27,974 nucleotides of DNA from Arsenophonus sp052174495 (GTDB lineage: Bacteria > Pseudomonadota > Gammaproteobacteria > Enterobacterales > Enterobacteriaceae): assembly GCA_052174495.1 (NCBI GenBank), contig JBQMRR010000023.1, positions 1 through 27,974 on the forward strand, written 5' to 3'. Each line of letters starts with the position of its first letter. Position 1 is the stretch's first letter. The position numbers and the translations under genes are program-made. Under the pieces are notes generated by a model that was not told the origin of the DNA, did no database searches, and saw only the letters and a program-made list of their open reading frames with translations. Shown here in pieces: positions 10,322 through 20,118 of this stretch.

Positions 10322-11712
10322 GAATTATACTCATTTTGGTGTATGATGGATTTTAGAGAGGTGCTGGCGTATTTCCTGTTAATTGATTTCATGGATGATT
10401 GCAACAACAGAGAGATGATATGCCATGAAAACTTTACCTCATAAACATCCGCGAAATAAGAAATTATCTGTGATCACTTGCATGAATTCATCTGTAATGA
10501 TGAACCAGACAAGTGATAGGGCACTACCGTTAAGGCGGTGTTAAAAAGCCATTCTGCAACAATATGTTCAATACCACCTTATCTACAGATCTCATCCCTT
10601 ATCCGTAATGCTTATATTTGCCATAGCGAACCCCCCTATAGACTGGTATTGGGAGATATTGAGATTAAAGTGCCTAAGGTTAAAAAGAGATCACAGTGAA
10701 AACAGAATATTTTTTAATAACTCGTTGTTATCATCTTATTTGAAACGTGTAAAAGCAGCGAAAAGGTTACTCTGGGCTACCGACAAGACATCTATTCACC
10801 GGTAATTTTCACGAAATTCTTTGGACTTCTTAGTGAAAAGCACATCCTCTTTTTGCATACCATCAGTAGATTAAAATATCGATACCTTGAAAGCATAGAT
10901 AATAAATAGTAGCTATATGATTCAAGGGATACGCGCTACGTTTATTTCTATTTTGATGCCACATATTGTCTTCTTATCAGGCAAAATGATCGCCTTTACC
11001 TGTTGCTCATTATTGCCGATATTGCGCATGGAGATAAGGAGCTTCCTTATGCTTGAAGAGAATTATTGAAAATTAGAAGTGAACTTAGGTCTAACTTTTC
11101 AATGGTTTATGAGCGTATGACTTAACTATATCTTCCAATTTTACTACAGAGATGGTACCCTTAATTTTAAAATGTAATGTCAAGATATTTTAAGATAGAT
11201 AACACTAAACTCTATTGTATATATAAACAGCTCACATGCTTTCTTCACCCTCTAGAGGGACATCCAACTAAAATTTAAGATGAGCTGAAAGAAGTGTTAG
11301 CCTAGCAGAGAGCTATAATGCGCTAATAACCTCTCTTGATATTTTGTTGACAATGTTTCCAGAGTATTCTGAAGTGATGAAGAAGCTGAAGAAAGAACAA
11401 AAACGGGTGGGATTTTATAACTTCTTATCAGGCATTGGGCATCATAAGAGCGTTGAATCCAATTGAAATGGCTTTTGCGACAGTGTGAGTCTATGAAGCT
11501 GACGTGCGAAGCACTTTGATTTGAAAACAACTCTTTCAATACTATTTAAGCTGTTCCCGTATGCTCGGGAAAGTTGGATGCCCCTAAGGGGGGGATCTAC
11601 CTTGCTGACTCTGGTTGTAAACAACATTCAATTAAGAATGGAGAATAGATTTATGAAGGATTAGAGTGTAAGCATCCTCCTGACTGTCATAAACAAAAAT
11701 TTTTAATAACTC
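10322..11712 (+). mobile_element. IS256-family remnant (copy 3), inserted in dgaE
   Basis: About 1.39 kb, ends GAATTATAC...and ...TTAATAACTC (degraded terminal repeats). Plus-strand readings: IEIKVPKVKKRS near 10665, FFNNSLLSSYLKRVKAAKRL near 10710, TGNFHEIL near 10800, and near 11450 IRALNPIEMAFATV, the IS256 motif IRTTNPIESxFATVR, followed by TTLSILFKLF and SWMPLRGG. The best-preserved C-terminal motif of the five copies is here. Many stops; dead. It lies opposite to the dgaE reading direction. Confidence 0.85.
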
Positions 11713-11721
11713 ATCTTCTTT
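11713..11721. repeat. Target-site duplication right of IS256 copy 3 (ATCTTCTTT)
   Basis: Partner of 10313-10321. Removing the element plus one copy restores a continuous dgaE frame. Confidence 0.6.
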
Positions 11722-12099
11722 TGGAATTGTATCGACTATTAAAGAAATTTGATGTTTTTAGTAAAATGTAGATCACTTCTTTTACTGTTAATATATTTTT
11801 TGCTATTTGATCAGTAATTTAACAGTACTGCACAGTTATTAGAATAACTGCCTTCGATAATTTCACTGCTACCAAATGTAATATAGTATCAACTAGTTCA
11901 GGATATTAATATTATATCCTTTTACATGATAATTTAACAGACAACAAGTTTATGTGAAACGTAAAGATTATAAAGTAAATCAGTATTATCTTTTAAATTA
12001 CAGCAGTGATAGATTGCCTAATGACTGTTGAAGCACAAGAGAAATAATCACCACATTTTCGCCTTCAAGAGATTAGAAATATATTTCCCATTTTTTATT

Positions 12100-13235
12100 T
12101 TGTTATGTTTGAGAAAAATTGTGCTAAAAATTCTTTATATTATACAAAGAATTTTGCTATATAAATTGCCTTAAAAATAGTTATAAAATCAAAGAAAACT
12201 TTTCCCTTCCTGCCAACATAAAACTGCATCTCATTAGTTAGCTCGGTGATTATCTGTTGGATAATATCGATTCATGTATTAAATCAACTCATTTCACTTT
12301 ATTATGCTCATGATATAAAAGTGAAGATGTCATTCACTGGTGATATTCATTAGAGTACAACAATATTATTTTATAAATCTCTGATTTCAGGAAAAGATTT
12401 AATAATTTTACTTGAAGTATCTTGGCAAAACTACATCACAAGGATAACTACTTTAGTTATCTTCAATGTATGTTAAAGAGCTTAACTTTACAGAAATCAG
12501 TAAAACAAATAGGCATTAATTTTTAAAACAATGTTTAGAGTGCATCACTATCCTCTTCCTTCAGTGAGGATAACCAACTTGAATGTAGTAACTGGTATTG
12601 CTTAAGTAGATGAAATATTTTTCTCATGAATACTTTAAAGGGAAGCGTTATATTCTACATAGGAAAGTAGAAAATGCGGAGGGGAGAGAAAATAAAAAGA
12701 AAGAACAAATTCTGAACTTAATAGCTCAAGATTAAGAGGATTATGTGACCGATAAGATTCTTAAAGAGTTTAATATACAGTGTGTTATCCGTTTTTTTAA
12801 TCTAATCATCGATAAAAAATTCATTCTTTGCTTAGAGTAAGCTAAATAATGATATGAAACCTTTATCAGTGAACATGAAATTAGTTATTATCGCTTAATA
12901 TAAGGTTAGGTAATTAGAGAGTTAGATGTAAGGAATTTTAGATTAAAAATCTAAATATTATATTAGTTAATTAAAATATAATTGATCGGATCTACTATGG
13001 TGGCAGATCGTTTTATTTTATTAGAATGGATCTGCTTTGAAAAGATTTTTTGAAACTATAAAAATCAAAATATAGAGAGCTGCTACAAATTGCTCTGCGA
13101 GCAAACCAGAACCCCATTGCCAATATATTATAATTTTCAGTAATTCATGCAGATAACTTGCAGCAAGTCTCTACAAAAGATAAAATTAAGAAATTATGGC
13201 GACTTCCACTAAATTTTTATGACAACTTCAAAGAA
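12100..13235 (+). mobile_element. IS1595-family remnant (copy 1)
   Basis: Plus-strand readings in order: ISDFRKRFNNFT and LAKLHHKDN (family: FRCRxCRxRFSDTSGTPLARLHHK), MLKSLTLQKSVKQIGIN (family: GLTVRxAAKxxGIxxxTAFRW), VDEIFF and LKGSV (family: EADETFFLESFKGSR), GEKIKRKNK and EDYVTDKILKEF. This matches the order of an IS1595/ISNha5-type transposase: zinc-ribbon-like N-terminus, HTH, DDE core. The 3' end GCTCTGCGAGCAAACC (about 13095) is shared with the copies ending near 18645 and 24380. Heavily broken. Boundaries are approximate; the left edge cuts the N-terminus of dgaE. Confidence 0.7.
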
Positions 13236-14385
13236 AGCGCATATAACACTGCGTCTAACTTTAACCCTAATTTTTTCTCGACATGCAATATTATCCAACT
13301 ACATTGATGATTATCTGTAGTTTTAAGAAGCCTTATGTAAGCCACAAGGCTGGATACTGCACTTAATGGGGATAATGAATAAAAATATGCTTGCCGATGA
13401 ATTCATTACCTATACAGAACTGAGATTACCTCCATTTTTTCATAGGAGAAATATACGGATGGATCTGGACTGATAGACTTAATGAATCTAAACAAGATGA
13501 CTCTTTTTGCTTTTAGTATCGAACAAAACTAAAAGGGTAATTTATTTAGATTCATATTCCAGTCTAACTAAACTGATTTTTATCAGTAATGACGACTGAA
13601 ATAAATTTTTTAAATATGGTGAAATTCTCAATTATCGTGAATTCTCTATTTATCAAACAAATACTAGCCTGTGGCATTTTTCTGCTATTATAAATTCGGG
13701 CATGATATTGCTGCGGCTATCCTAAATGTTTCCAGCTTATATTTCTGTATAGCTGTAAGATCAAAAATTTGTAGTTTATGTCACTGCAAAGGCATGGAGG
13801 AATGATTAACACAGAATGTTTATATTTTATAAGACAGCGACTCCTAACAATGTATTATTTTTTACTATACCCTATCTCTTTTGATCTTTTTATAAAAACT
13901 AGCAACGACTCAACGCTCTTTTTTACCATCTCCACTTATAGCTGGAAGTTGACTATACAAACAGGATATCGAAATTAATATCTTCTATCCTTGCAGATTT
14001 ATGTTTAATAACTCAATCAACATCCACATCTTCATTTCTTCATCTTTTCATCATTCGTAATAGTTTGGATATTAAATATGCTGCTATATAGCATGAATAG
14101 TTCTTTAAAAAGAAGTCGAAAATCTGATTAGGCGTTAGCATTCGGCTTCTGCGTTATAGTTATGACCTGATAAATTCCAATAGTTTTCTTGCTCTGTGGA
14201 ATATCATTTGAGTCAATAAGTAGTGGGTACCCGTTGCCTGAAGGAATAATGCGGACGGTTTTAAAAAGGACTTCGTTAAAAAGACGCAAGGGGAAGCGTG
14301 GGAGCGTGAATACCTTAGGCGCTATTTTAAACGATCCCTGACTAGATATCCGCGTCAAAACTGCAGCGTTAAGCGGATATCAAAG
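13236..14385. repeat. Inverted repeat X, left arm (unrecognised element)
   Basis: Reverse-complement partner of about 22005-23135. The central 13566-14057 is about 96% identical to 22332-22828 by eye, whereas the outer parts are only about 60-70% alike. No intact frame: a 66-codon open stretch at 13778-13978 is frame-shifted in the other arm by one missing T, so it is not conserved coding. The other arm interrupts cytR, so X behaves like a mobile element of about 1.1 kb. The outer part at 14125-14380 is visibly GC-richer. I cannot assign a family. Confidence 0.7.
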
Positions 14386-15228
14386 TGATTATACATCATT
14401 ATAAAGAACCGGATTATACAGTAAACCTGCAAGCAGACCATGAAGCAGTAAAAAGATGATTGGGGGCTACATTAAAACCATATTCTGGTAAGGCATTTTA
14501 AAATATTGCGTTATTATAGTTTTTATAAAATCATAAATGAGGCACACTATTAGCAAATATATATAAGGCATTGAAGATAATAGTTTTTTAAAATTAAAAA
14601 AATCGAGTTCACTGTACTGATAAAAGGGGTCTTGCGTACAAATGCATATAAATACATTCTGTGTGGTAACAGACTATTTTATCAATGCGCAAGCTTAACA
14701 AGCAGGCAGCTAAGGGAATGCTTTAGCAACAAATGCATAAAATAGAGAAAAAGAAGAGTTACTAAACTAAACATAGGATTAATGTCTATAAATTAGTGTA
14801 TTAGCTAAGGTTAAAGAAACAGCCAATTTCATGAAATTTTATTTACAATAGATCTATAAACCGATCCCCATTTTTCCTTTTAGAAAAATGGATGACTTTG
14901 TTTTCTCTTAAAGAGAGATTTGATTTCCTAAAGATGAATTCTTAAGTTTTAGTTGCTAGCTTTTTTAACTATACTATTATTAATAATAATTTTTAAAAAC
15001 AGGAATTCTTATTTATTTTCTTGAATACTACTTCTTACAAAAAGAGCTTTCAAAAATTGAATCATGAATATTTATTTATGTCGTTATCTAAAATTTTTTT
15101 AATTAAATTTCTTTTGTTTAATTAACTCTATTAATAGCTCATTGAGCTTTTTAGCGGAAAATATCCGGCAACAGATAGGATCGGTTTTTATTTGTCGGCA
15201 AGTTTTTTGCTATTCTAATATTGATAAA
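14386..15228. other. Eroded gene-free stretch
   Basis: A plus-strand frame at about 14394-14502 reads HHYKEPDYTVNLQADHEAVK, one stop, then LGATLKPYSGKAF: clearly protein-like, not recognised. At 14868-14891 CCATTTTTC/GAAAAATGG forms a 9-bp hairpin followed by a T-rich tract and may be a leftover terminator. At about 15130-15228 an open frame (SFLAENIRQQIGS) runs into the IS256 remnant and may be another interrupted gene. Confidence 0.45.
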
Positions 15229-16621
15229 GAGTTATTAGCAAATCTAGTTGTTATGTAATTAGGCTGCACTCTAATGCTTTGTAAATCTATTTTCAGCATT
15301 AAATTAAATGTTGCTTGTAATGACAGGATCAACAGCTGAACTCCCCTGAGCCACTTTTAGCTTTTTTGAGAAAAAAGTAACAGCTTAATATACCATTGAA
15401 AGAATTATTTTCGTAATCACAATTCTTTGCGTGCGCTCTTCATAGGCTCATTGTTACAAAAGTCAATTTAATCGGATTCGTCGCTCTTATGATATCAAGT
15501 GCACTGATAGAATGGCATAGGATGCCAGCAGCTATTCTGGGATCTTTTCTAGCTTTTTTATCGCTCCAGTATATACTGAAGAAAACCTTATTAACAAAAT
15601 ATTAAGGTATTTATTAGCGACATCATAGAGCTCTGCTAGGCAGAACTTCAACAGCTCACCTTAACTTTCGCTGCAGGATATTTTTAGTAGTTAAAATAAC
15701 TACATTAATTATTTTATGTACTCAACAATATTAATATTGTCTATCCAGAAATATCTTTATCATTACATTCTAAAAAAACCAACAAAACATCATTCTCTCA
15801 TAGCAAGTCTGAAATATGGTTAAGTCACGCGTTCGCAGCTCATTAATAATTTCAATCTAGTTCATTTTTGATTTTTAATACATATCTTTGAGTGTAATTA
15901 GATCTTTAAGTCCATTCTTAGTGACGTTGATTTGATTAGAGGTAAAAAGGCTATCACTGTCCCTGACAGGCCAGTACATACTATCTGCCAAGTAATAAAT
16001 GAGCAATATCGCTTAAATAATACAACCGCTAATGCCTGTGTTCTTCAAGGCATTGTTGTTTCTATCTGCTGATAGGATTTAGCAAAATAATACTATGTGC
16101 CTCTCACTGAGAAGCACCTCCAGAATTATAAAAATCAGCGGTGCATAAATACTTTGTATATACAGATTATTGTAGCAACTCTTCGAGATTTTCACGCTTC
16201 GGATAAGGTGGTAGCAAGAGTTCTTTGAAGTATATTCTATTGTCGCTATGATCTCACTTTAACCTTAGGGACTTTAATATCAACATTTCCTAATACGCGT
16301 CTATTTATGGTATTCACTGGGGGGTAAATAAGCGTTACGGTCTACGGATAGATCTGTAGATAAGCAGTATTTTACCATATTACCGTAAACACAGCTTCGA
16401 GCGCGCCGTCTAAACAGCGAATGTCTATTAACCTACCTTATCAAGCATTAAGGAGGAGTTGATGCAATGGATCACGGTGATAGCTGGTTTCACGGATACA
16501 TGTAATATAAATTTTATAGCATATCATCTTTCTGATAATAAATTATTCACGAAATTAATCAGCAGGAGATAATTTCTCTCTACCATCGGCAAATCCCATA
16601 GCTCAAAAATGAAAATAACTC
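15229..16621 (-). mobile_element. IS256-family remnant (copy 4)
   Basis: 1393 bp between GAGTTATTAGCAAATCTA (15229) and ...AAAATAACTC (16621), the terminal repeats common to these copies. It is homologous along its length with the copy at 325-1720: the reverse complement shows the same SLLPPYLK-encoding segment near 16200, the TGDFHEIL region and the 3' tail. Stops in every frame. Flanks ATTGATAAA (15220-15228) and CTCAATAAA (16622-16630) may be a diverged 9-bp target duplication (6 of 9). Confidence 0.75.
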
Positions 16622-17038
16622 CTCAATAAAAATAAGTTTACCATTTTGTTCAATAAAAGTTTACCTCGATTTCAGTGATAGGTTACGTAAAGGGGTCCCC
16701 CTCTCTACCTCCGCACCAGCTTATTGCTTTTATAATGTAGTAGTTAATACAGAAAAAGAGAGAGTTAATAAAATTATTATTGAGTGCAATTTCTTTAACA
16801 TAGCGCTTCTTGTTAATTTTTTCTAAACTGATTATTAATGATTGTGATTATTTATTAGCATAGCTAGATCTAAAATTTTTTTGCTACATAGCGCCTCTCT
16901 AGGCATATACAGGAAAGTTATAATGAAAAATATTGTAATTTTTATTAAACCTATTTAACCAGTTATCATGTTATGTAAAATCGTTAAATCTTATTGGAAA
17001 AGGAGAACTAAAGCTTATAACAAGAGTCTATAATTATA
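16622..17038. other. Eroded stretch upstream of ytfK
   Basis: A plus-strand frame at about 16731-16827 stays open for about 30 codons (VVVNTEKERVNKIII) and may be a protein trace; not recognised. A TATAAT is at 17029-17034 without a convincing -35. ytfJ, divergent from ytfK in E. coli, is not visible. Confidence 0.4.
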
Positions 17039-17060
17039 AAATGTGTCACAAATCACATTT
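17039..17060. promoter_or_regulatory. CRP-site-like palindrome upstream of ytfK
   Basis: AAATGTG, eight bases, then CACATTT preceded by T: both half-sites match the 22-bp CRP consensus perfectly; only the centre differs. It is centred 50 bases before the ytfK ATG and just after a TATAAT at 17029-17034. Whether this organism keeps crp is unknown, and the site could have served the lost divergent gene. Confidence 0.45.
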
Positions 17061-17099
17061 TTATAACTTCAAAATCAACAAATTGGAGGAAAAAGTTGA

Positions 17100-17306
17100 A
17101 TGAAGATTTTTTACCGTTATAATCCACTGAAGATTGCACGTTACGTTAAGATATTATTTCGTGGTCGATTATATATCAAAGATATGGGAGTATTTGAATT
17201 TGACAAAGGAAAGATATTACCCCCTAGAATTAGAGATAAGCGACATTTCAATATAATGAATGAAATCAATAAAGAAGTTCTTATTCTCCAGACAGAAATA
17301 GGTTAA
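17100..17306 (+). CDS. ytfK: YtfK (DUF1107), SpoT-stimulating small protein
   Basis: The 68-residue product equals E. coli YtfK in length and aligns across it: RYNPLKIARYVKILFRGRL (6-24), YIKDMGVFEFDKGKILPP (25-42) and a C-terminal NEINKEV..LQTE. In E. coli YtfK interacts with SpoT and shifts it toward (p)ppGpp synthesis under phosphate or fatty-acid starvation; that role is known for the family, not shown here. GGAGG at 17085-17089 is the ribosome site, 10 bases before the ATG. A CRP-like palindrome lies at 17039-17060 and an 11-bp hairpin follows the stop. It stands alone between eroded DNA, with several kb to the nearest intact gene. Confidence 0.9.
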   Translation: MKIFYRYNPLKIARYVKILFRGRLYIKDMGVFEFDKGKILPPRIRDKRHFNIMNEINKEVLILQTEIG

Positions 17307-17319
17307 CTTGTCTGATAAA

Positions 17320-17351
17320 TTTTGCGCCACATCATCCTCAGTGGCGCAAAA
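17320..17351. terminator. Terminator-like hairpin after ytfK
   Basis: Perfect 11-bp stem TTTTGCGCCAC/GTGGCGCAAAA with a 10-base loop, 14 bases after the ytfK stop. On the plus strand no separate U-run follows the stem, so it may act mainly to protect the mRNA 3' end; reading from either side gives the same A-tail and U-tail symmetry. Confidence 0.6.
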
Positions 17352-18310
17352 TAAAAATATAAACTAATAATGATCCAACAGTTTTAATTCATAAGTTCTA
17401 GTACATATGTCCCGGATTAAGGAAAAGATTTTTACTATACCTTACATCGCTTTACATTAAATTTAATATTTACCAGCATATTTTATTTTGTGAATAGCGT
17501 CAAATAATTTGACTTTGCATATGTAAGCAAAGATATTCTGCTTATAATTAAAATTATAATTTTGAAGAAATTAAATTTATGGATGTTTTTTTGTTAAAAA
17601 ATACAAGTAATACTATTTGATAGAATATACCAATCTCAAAGAAGAGAAAAGTTTTCTCCTTGCAAAAACTGTTTTAGTAGTACTTTAGTCTATCTTTTCT
17701 CATAGATTCTCTCCTTTTCTTACCAAAAGATTACTTACGGTGAACAACAAAATCATATTGTCTAATTCATTATCTTCTGTGATTATTATTACAAATATGC
17801 TAATTAGCATTGGATAATTCATATAAAAACAAGAGCTAGGAAATATTACATATTAATTCTTTTATTGATCAAATCTCAAAATATAAAAACAACTGCAATC
17901 ACTGATAAATAAGTTTGAAATTTAACTAGAAAGTGAGATTGGCCATAAGGAATGCAATATTTATAATATATATTTAGTTATTAAATGAAAGGACGATTTA
18001 AAATAAGTTTAACGCTGGTATAAATCTACTTAATTCTATTAAATAGCAAAAATTTACGCTGATATTACTAATCTAATAGTAAATCAGCTTATATATTATT
18101 TATTTCCATTGGGTTGGGGGTTTAGATACAAAAGCACCCAATACTTATGTTCTTTATTTTAGAAGAAATAGCTTAGGCTTATCTCTAAATAGAGATTACT
18201 ATCTAGATAATACTAAACAAATGAAAATTATTCGTTAGAATATATCGTTATTACCACTATTTTATAATTAGTGAGATAAAGAAAAGAAATACAATTAAAG
18301 GATAATTATT
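17352..18310. other. Eroded gene-free stretch
   Basis: Nearly 1 kb, very AT-rich, stops in all six frames, no recognisable protein trace, RNA gene or repeat shared with the rest of the window. ytfL and msrA, downstream of ytfK in E. coli, are not discernible. Confidence 0.5.
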
Positions 18311-18422
18311 GAGTTATTAGTAAATTTAGTGTATAATAAATAGTTTATTATCTGATGTTTCGTAAATCTATTTTTGGATCTTTAAATTAGATACTGTTAT
18401 CAGCAGAGTCAGAGCAAATCAA
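18311..18422 (-). mobile_element. Solo end of the IS256-family element
   Basis: GAGTTATTAGTAAATTTAG at 18311 and the next ~100 bases match the 3' terminal segment of the copies at 325, 15229 and 25518 (shared TCGTAAATCTATTTTTGGATC-like tract and AAATTAGAT). The rest of the element is missing; sequence switches to IS1595 at about 18420. Confidence 0.65.
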
Positions 18423-18700
18423 TTTCACTTCACTATCGACTAATAAGATTGAGTAATCAGAAAGTTATTGGTAAGGAATTACAAATTCAAAATCTGATCA
18501 GATATATCAATCGATTAAAAGTATGCCTGAATAGATTCCATGGCGTAGAGTTATTATTTACCAAATTATCTGGCCTTGGAGTAGATTGCTTGAACTAGAA
18601 CAATTTGAATATAGCTGTGACTATAAATTTCTCTACGAGCAAAGCAACTCTTTTTGCATAAGATGATAGCCGATTAAATTCATCTAAGTAATCTACAAGT
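18423..18700 (+). mobile_element. IS1595-family 3' fragment
   Basis: Plus-strand frame reads GKELQIQNLIRYINRLK, then CLNRFHGVELLFTKLSGL, matching the C-terminal IS1595 motif GxFHIQNVNAYHSRLKxWLRRFHGVATKYLxNYLGW. Similar sequence is in the copy near 24190 (GKEFHIQNMNSY). The 3' end CTCTACGAGCAAAGC (18636-18650) is shared by all three copies. 5' two-thirds missing. Confidence 0.7.
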
Positions 18701-18717
18701 TGTTGTTATAATATAGT

Positions 18718-18741
18718 GTGGGGAGGCTTTTATATCCCCAC
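18718..18741. terminator. Hairpin downstream of hslU
   Basis: GTGGGGA/TCCCCAC, 7-bp GC-rich stem with 10-base loop, 36 bases beyond the hslU stop on the minus strand. A U-run is lacking, so it may be a terminator relic or an mRNA end-stabilising stem. Confidence 0.45.
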
Positions 18742-18776
18742 CTAGGATTATAATTAGCAAAGTTAATGGTGCTAGA

Positions 18777-20108
18777 TTATAAAATAAATCGACTTAGATC
18801 TTCATCAGCAACTAGCTCATCAAGATGCTTAGAAACGTAATCAGCATCAATTATAATATCTTGACCATTGCTTTCACTTGCATTGAAAGAGATATCTTCC
18901 ATTAACCGTTCAAGAACGGTATGCAATCGACGAGCACCAATATTTTCTGTTTTTTCATTAACTTGCCATGCTGCTTGAGAAATTTTACTAATAGCTTCTG
19001 ATGTAAAGACAATATTTAAACCTTCGGTTTCCATCAATGCTTTATATTGTATAGTTAAAGATGCATTTGGTTCAGTTAAAATACGGTTAAAGTCTTCTGC
19101 CGTTAATGCTTGTAATTCGACTCTGATAGGTAATCTGCCTTGTAGTTCAGGAATTAAATCCGATGGACTTGTAACCTGAAATGCGCCAGAAGCAATAAAT
19201 AGAATATGGTCAGTTTTTACCATACCATGTTTAGTCGAAACAGTGCAGCCTTCAACTAAAGGTAGTAAATCACGTTGTACACCTTCTCGAGAGACGTCTG
19301 GACCAGAAGTTTCTCCACGTTTGCATATTTTATCGATTTCATCGATAAAAACAATACCGTGTTGTTCAACTGAATCAATGGCTTGCTGCTTTAGTTCTTC
19401 TGGATTAACCAGTTTTGCTGCTTCTTCTTCTATTAATATTTTAAAGGCTTCTTTAATCTTCATCTTACGGGGTTTATGTTTTTGCCCGGCTAGATTTTGA
19501 AACAAAGATTGCAATTGACTAGTCATTTCCTCCATACCAGGAGGAGCCATAATTTCAATGCCTACTGGTATAGTAGCAACTTCAATTTCGATTTCTTTAT
19601 CGTCTAGCTCACCTTCTCTTAGTTTTTTACGGAAAGATTGGCGTGTATTAGAAGGTTCTACATGGGGATCAAGATGTCCCCAGTTATTTTTAGCTGGAGG
19701 CAATAAAACATCAAGAATACGTTCTTCTGCCAGTTCTTCTGCACGGTAACCATTTTTTTCTATAGATTGAAGGCGTACCATTTTTACAGCAGCGTCAGTT
19801 AAATCACGAATAATAGAATCAACCTCTTTACCAACATAACCGACTTCAGTAAACTTCGTTGCTTCTACCTTGATAAATGGAGCATTAGCCAGCTTTGCTA
19901 AGCGCCTGGCAATTTCAGTTTTACCTACACCAGTTGGACCAATCATCAAAATATTTTTTGGTGTTACTTCTTGACGCAATGTTTTATCAAGTTGCATACG
20001 ACGCCAACGATTACGTAGCGCGATAGCGACAGAACGTTTTGCTTTGTGTTGACCAATAATATAATTGTCCAATTCACTGACAATTTCACGTGGCGTCATT
20101 TCAGACAT
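18777..20108 (-). CDS. hslU: HslU (ClpY), ATPase of the HslUV protease
   Basis: AAA+ unfoldase that feeds substrates to HslV. 443 residues, exactly the E. coli length. Walker A GPTGVGKT at 57-64, pore loop GYVG at 90-93, I-domain about 110-243, Walker B VFIDEID at 253-259, arginine finger region LQGRLP (R325), sensor-2 GARR (R393), and the C-terminal EDLSRFIL tail that docks into HslV pockets. All functional motifs are intact. The frame stays open to 20180, but ATG 20108 gives the family start MSEMTPREIV and has AAGGA 8 bases upstream. The hslV stop is 10 bases away, so the two are one operon driven by the heat-shock promoter before hslV. menA, next in E. coli, is gone. Confidence 0.98.
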   Translation of the reverse strand: MSEMTPREIVSELDNYIIGQHKAKRSVAIALRNRWRRMQLDKTLRQEVTPKNILMIGPTGVGKTEIARRLAKLANAPFIKVEATKFTEVGYVGKEVDSIIRDLTDAAVKMVRLQSIEKNGYRAEELAEERILDVLLPPAKNNWGHLDPHVEPSNTRQSFRKKLREGELDDKEIEIEVATIPVGIEIMAPPGMEEMTSQLQSLFQNLAGQKHKPRKMKIKEAFKILIEEEAAKLVNPEELKQQAIDSVEQHGIVFIDEIDKICKRGETSGPDVSREGVQRDLLPLVEGCTVSTKHGMVKTDHILFIASGAFQVTSPSDLIPELQGRLPIRVELQALTAEDFNRILTEPNASLTIQYKALMETEGLNIVFTSEAISKISQAAWQVNEKTENIGARRLHTVLERLMEDISFNASESNGQDIIIDADYVSKHLDELVADEDLSRFIL

Positions 20109-20118
20109 ATTTAAATCC

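Larger units (their letters stand above)
9790..12095 (-). pseudogene. dgaE: dgaE relic (D-glucosaminate-6-phosphate ammonia-lyase family) split by an IS256 element
   Basis: Two minus-strand pieces flank the insertion at 10322-11712. The upstream piece (12095 down to 11713) gives SCASTVIRQSITAVI, GSSEIIEG and, ending exactly at the element, IVDTIPKED. The downstream piece (10321 down to about 9800) continues EKDLVTYY-DDGDLVIYSGAK, YVEWVKQ, KENILGLTLAI and NFIKDLNKIKVFKV. Together these follow the SelA-like PLP-enzyme family of DgaE/YhfS (SCASAGIAxSxAAVI, VIVDAAAEEDL, ADLVIYSGAKAI, GKEGIxGLxxAI). The PLP lysine region SGAK is still visible. The N-terminus is missing at the IS1595 remnant. dgaF follows immediately, as in the known dga operon. 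Assignment from memory of the family; dead gene. Confidence 0.65.

Noticed and set aside
14128..14358. 76-codon open frame on the minus strand in a GC-richer patch
   Set aside because: The region is an outer part of repeat X; the matching part of the other arm (about 22020-22260) does not keep the frame.
19243..19749. Open frames of 85 and 63 codons on the plus strand
   Set aside because: Shadows of hslU, which is unambiguous on the other strand.
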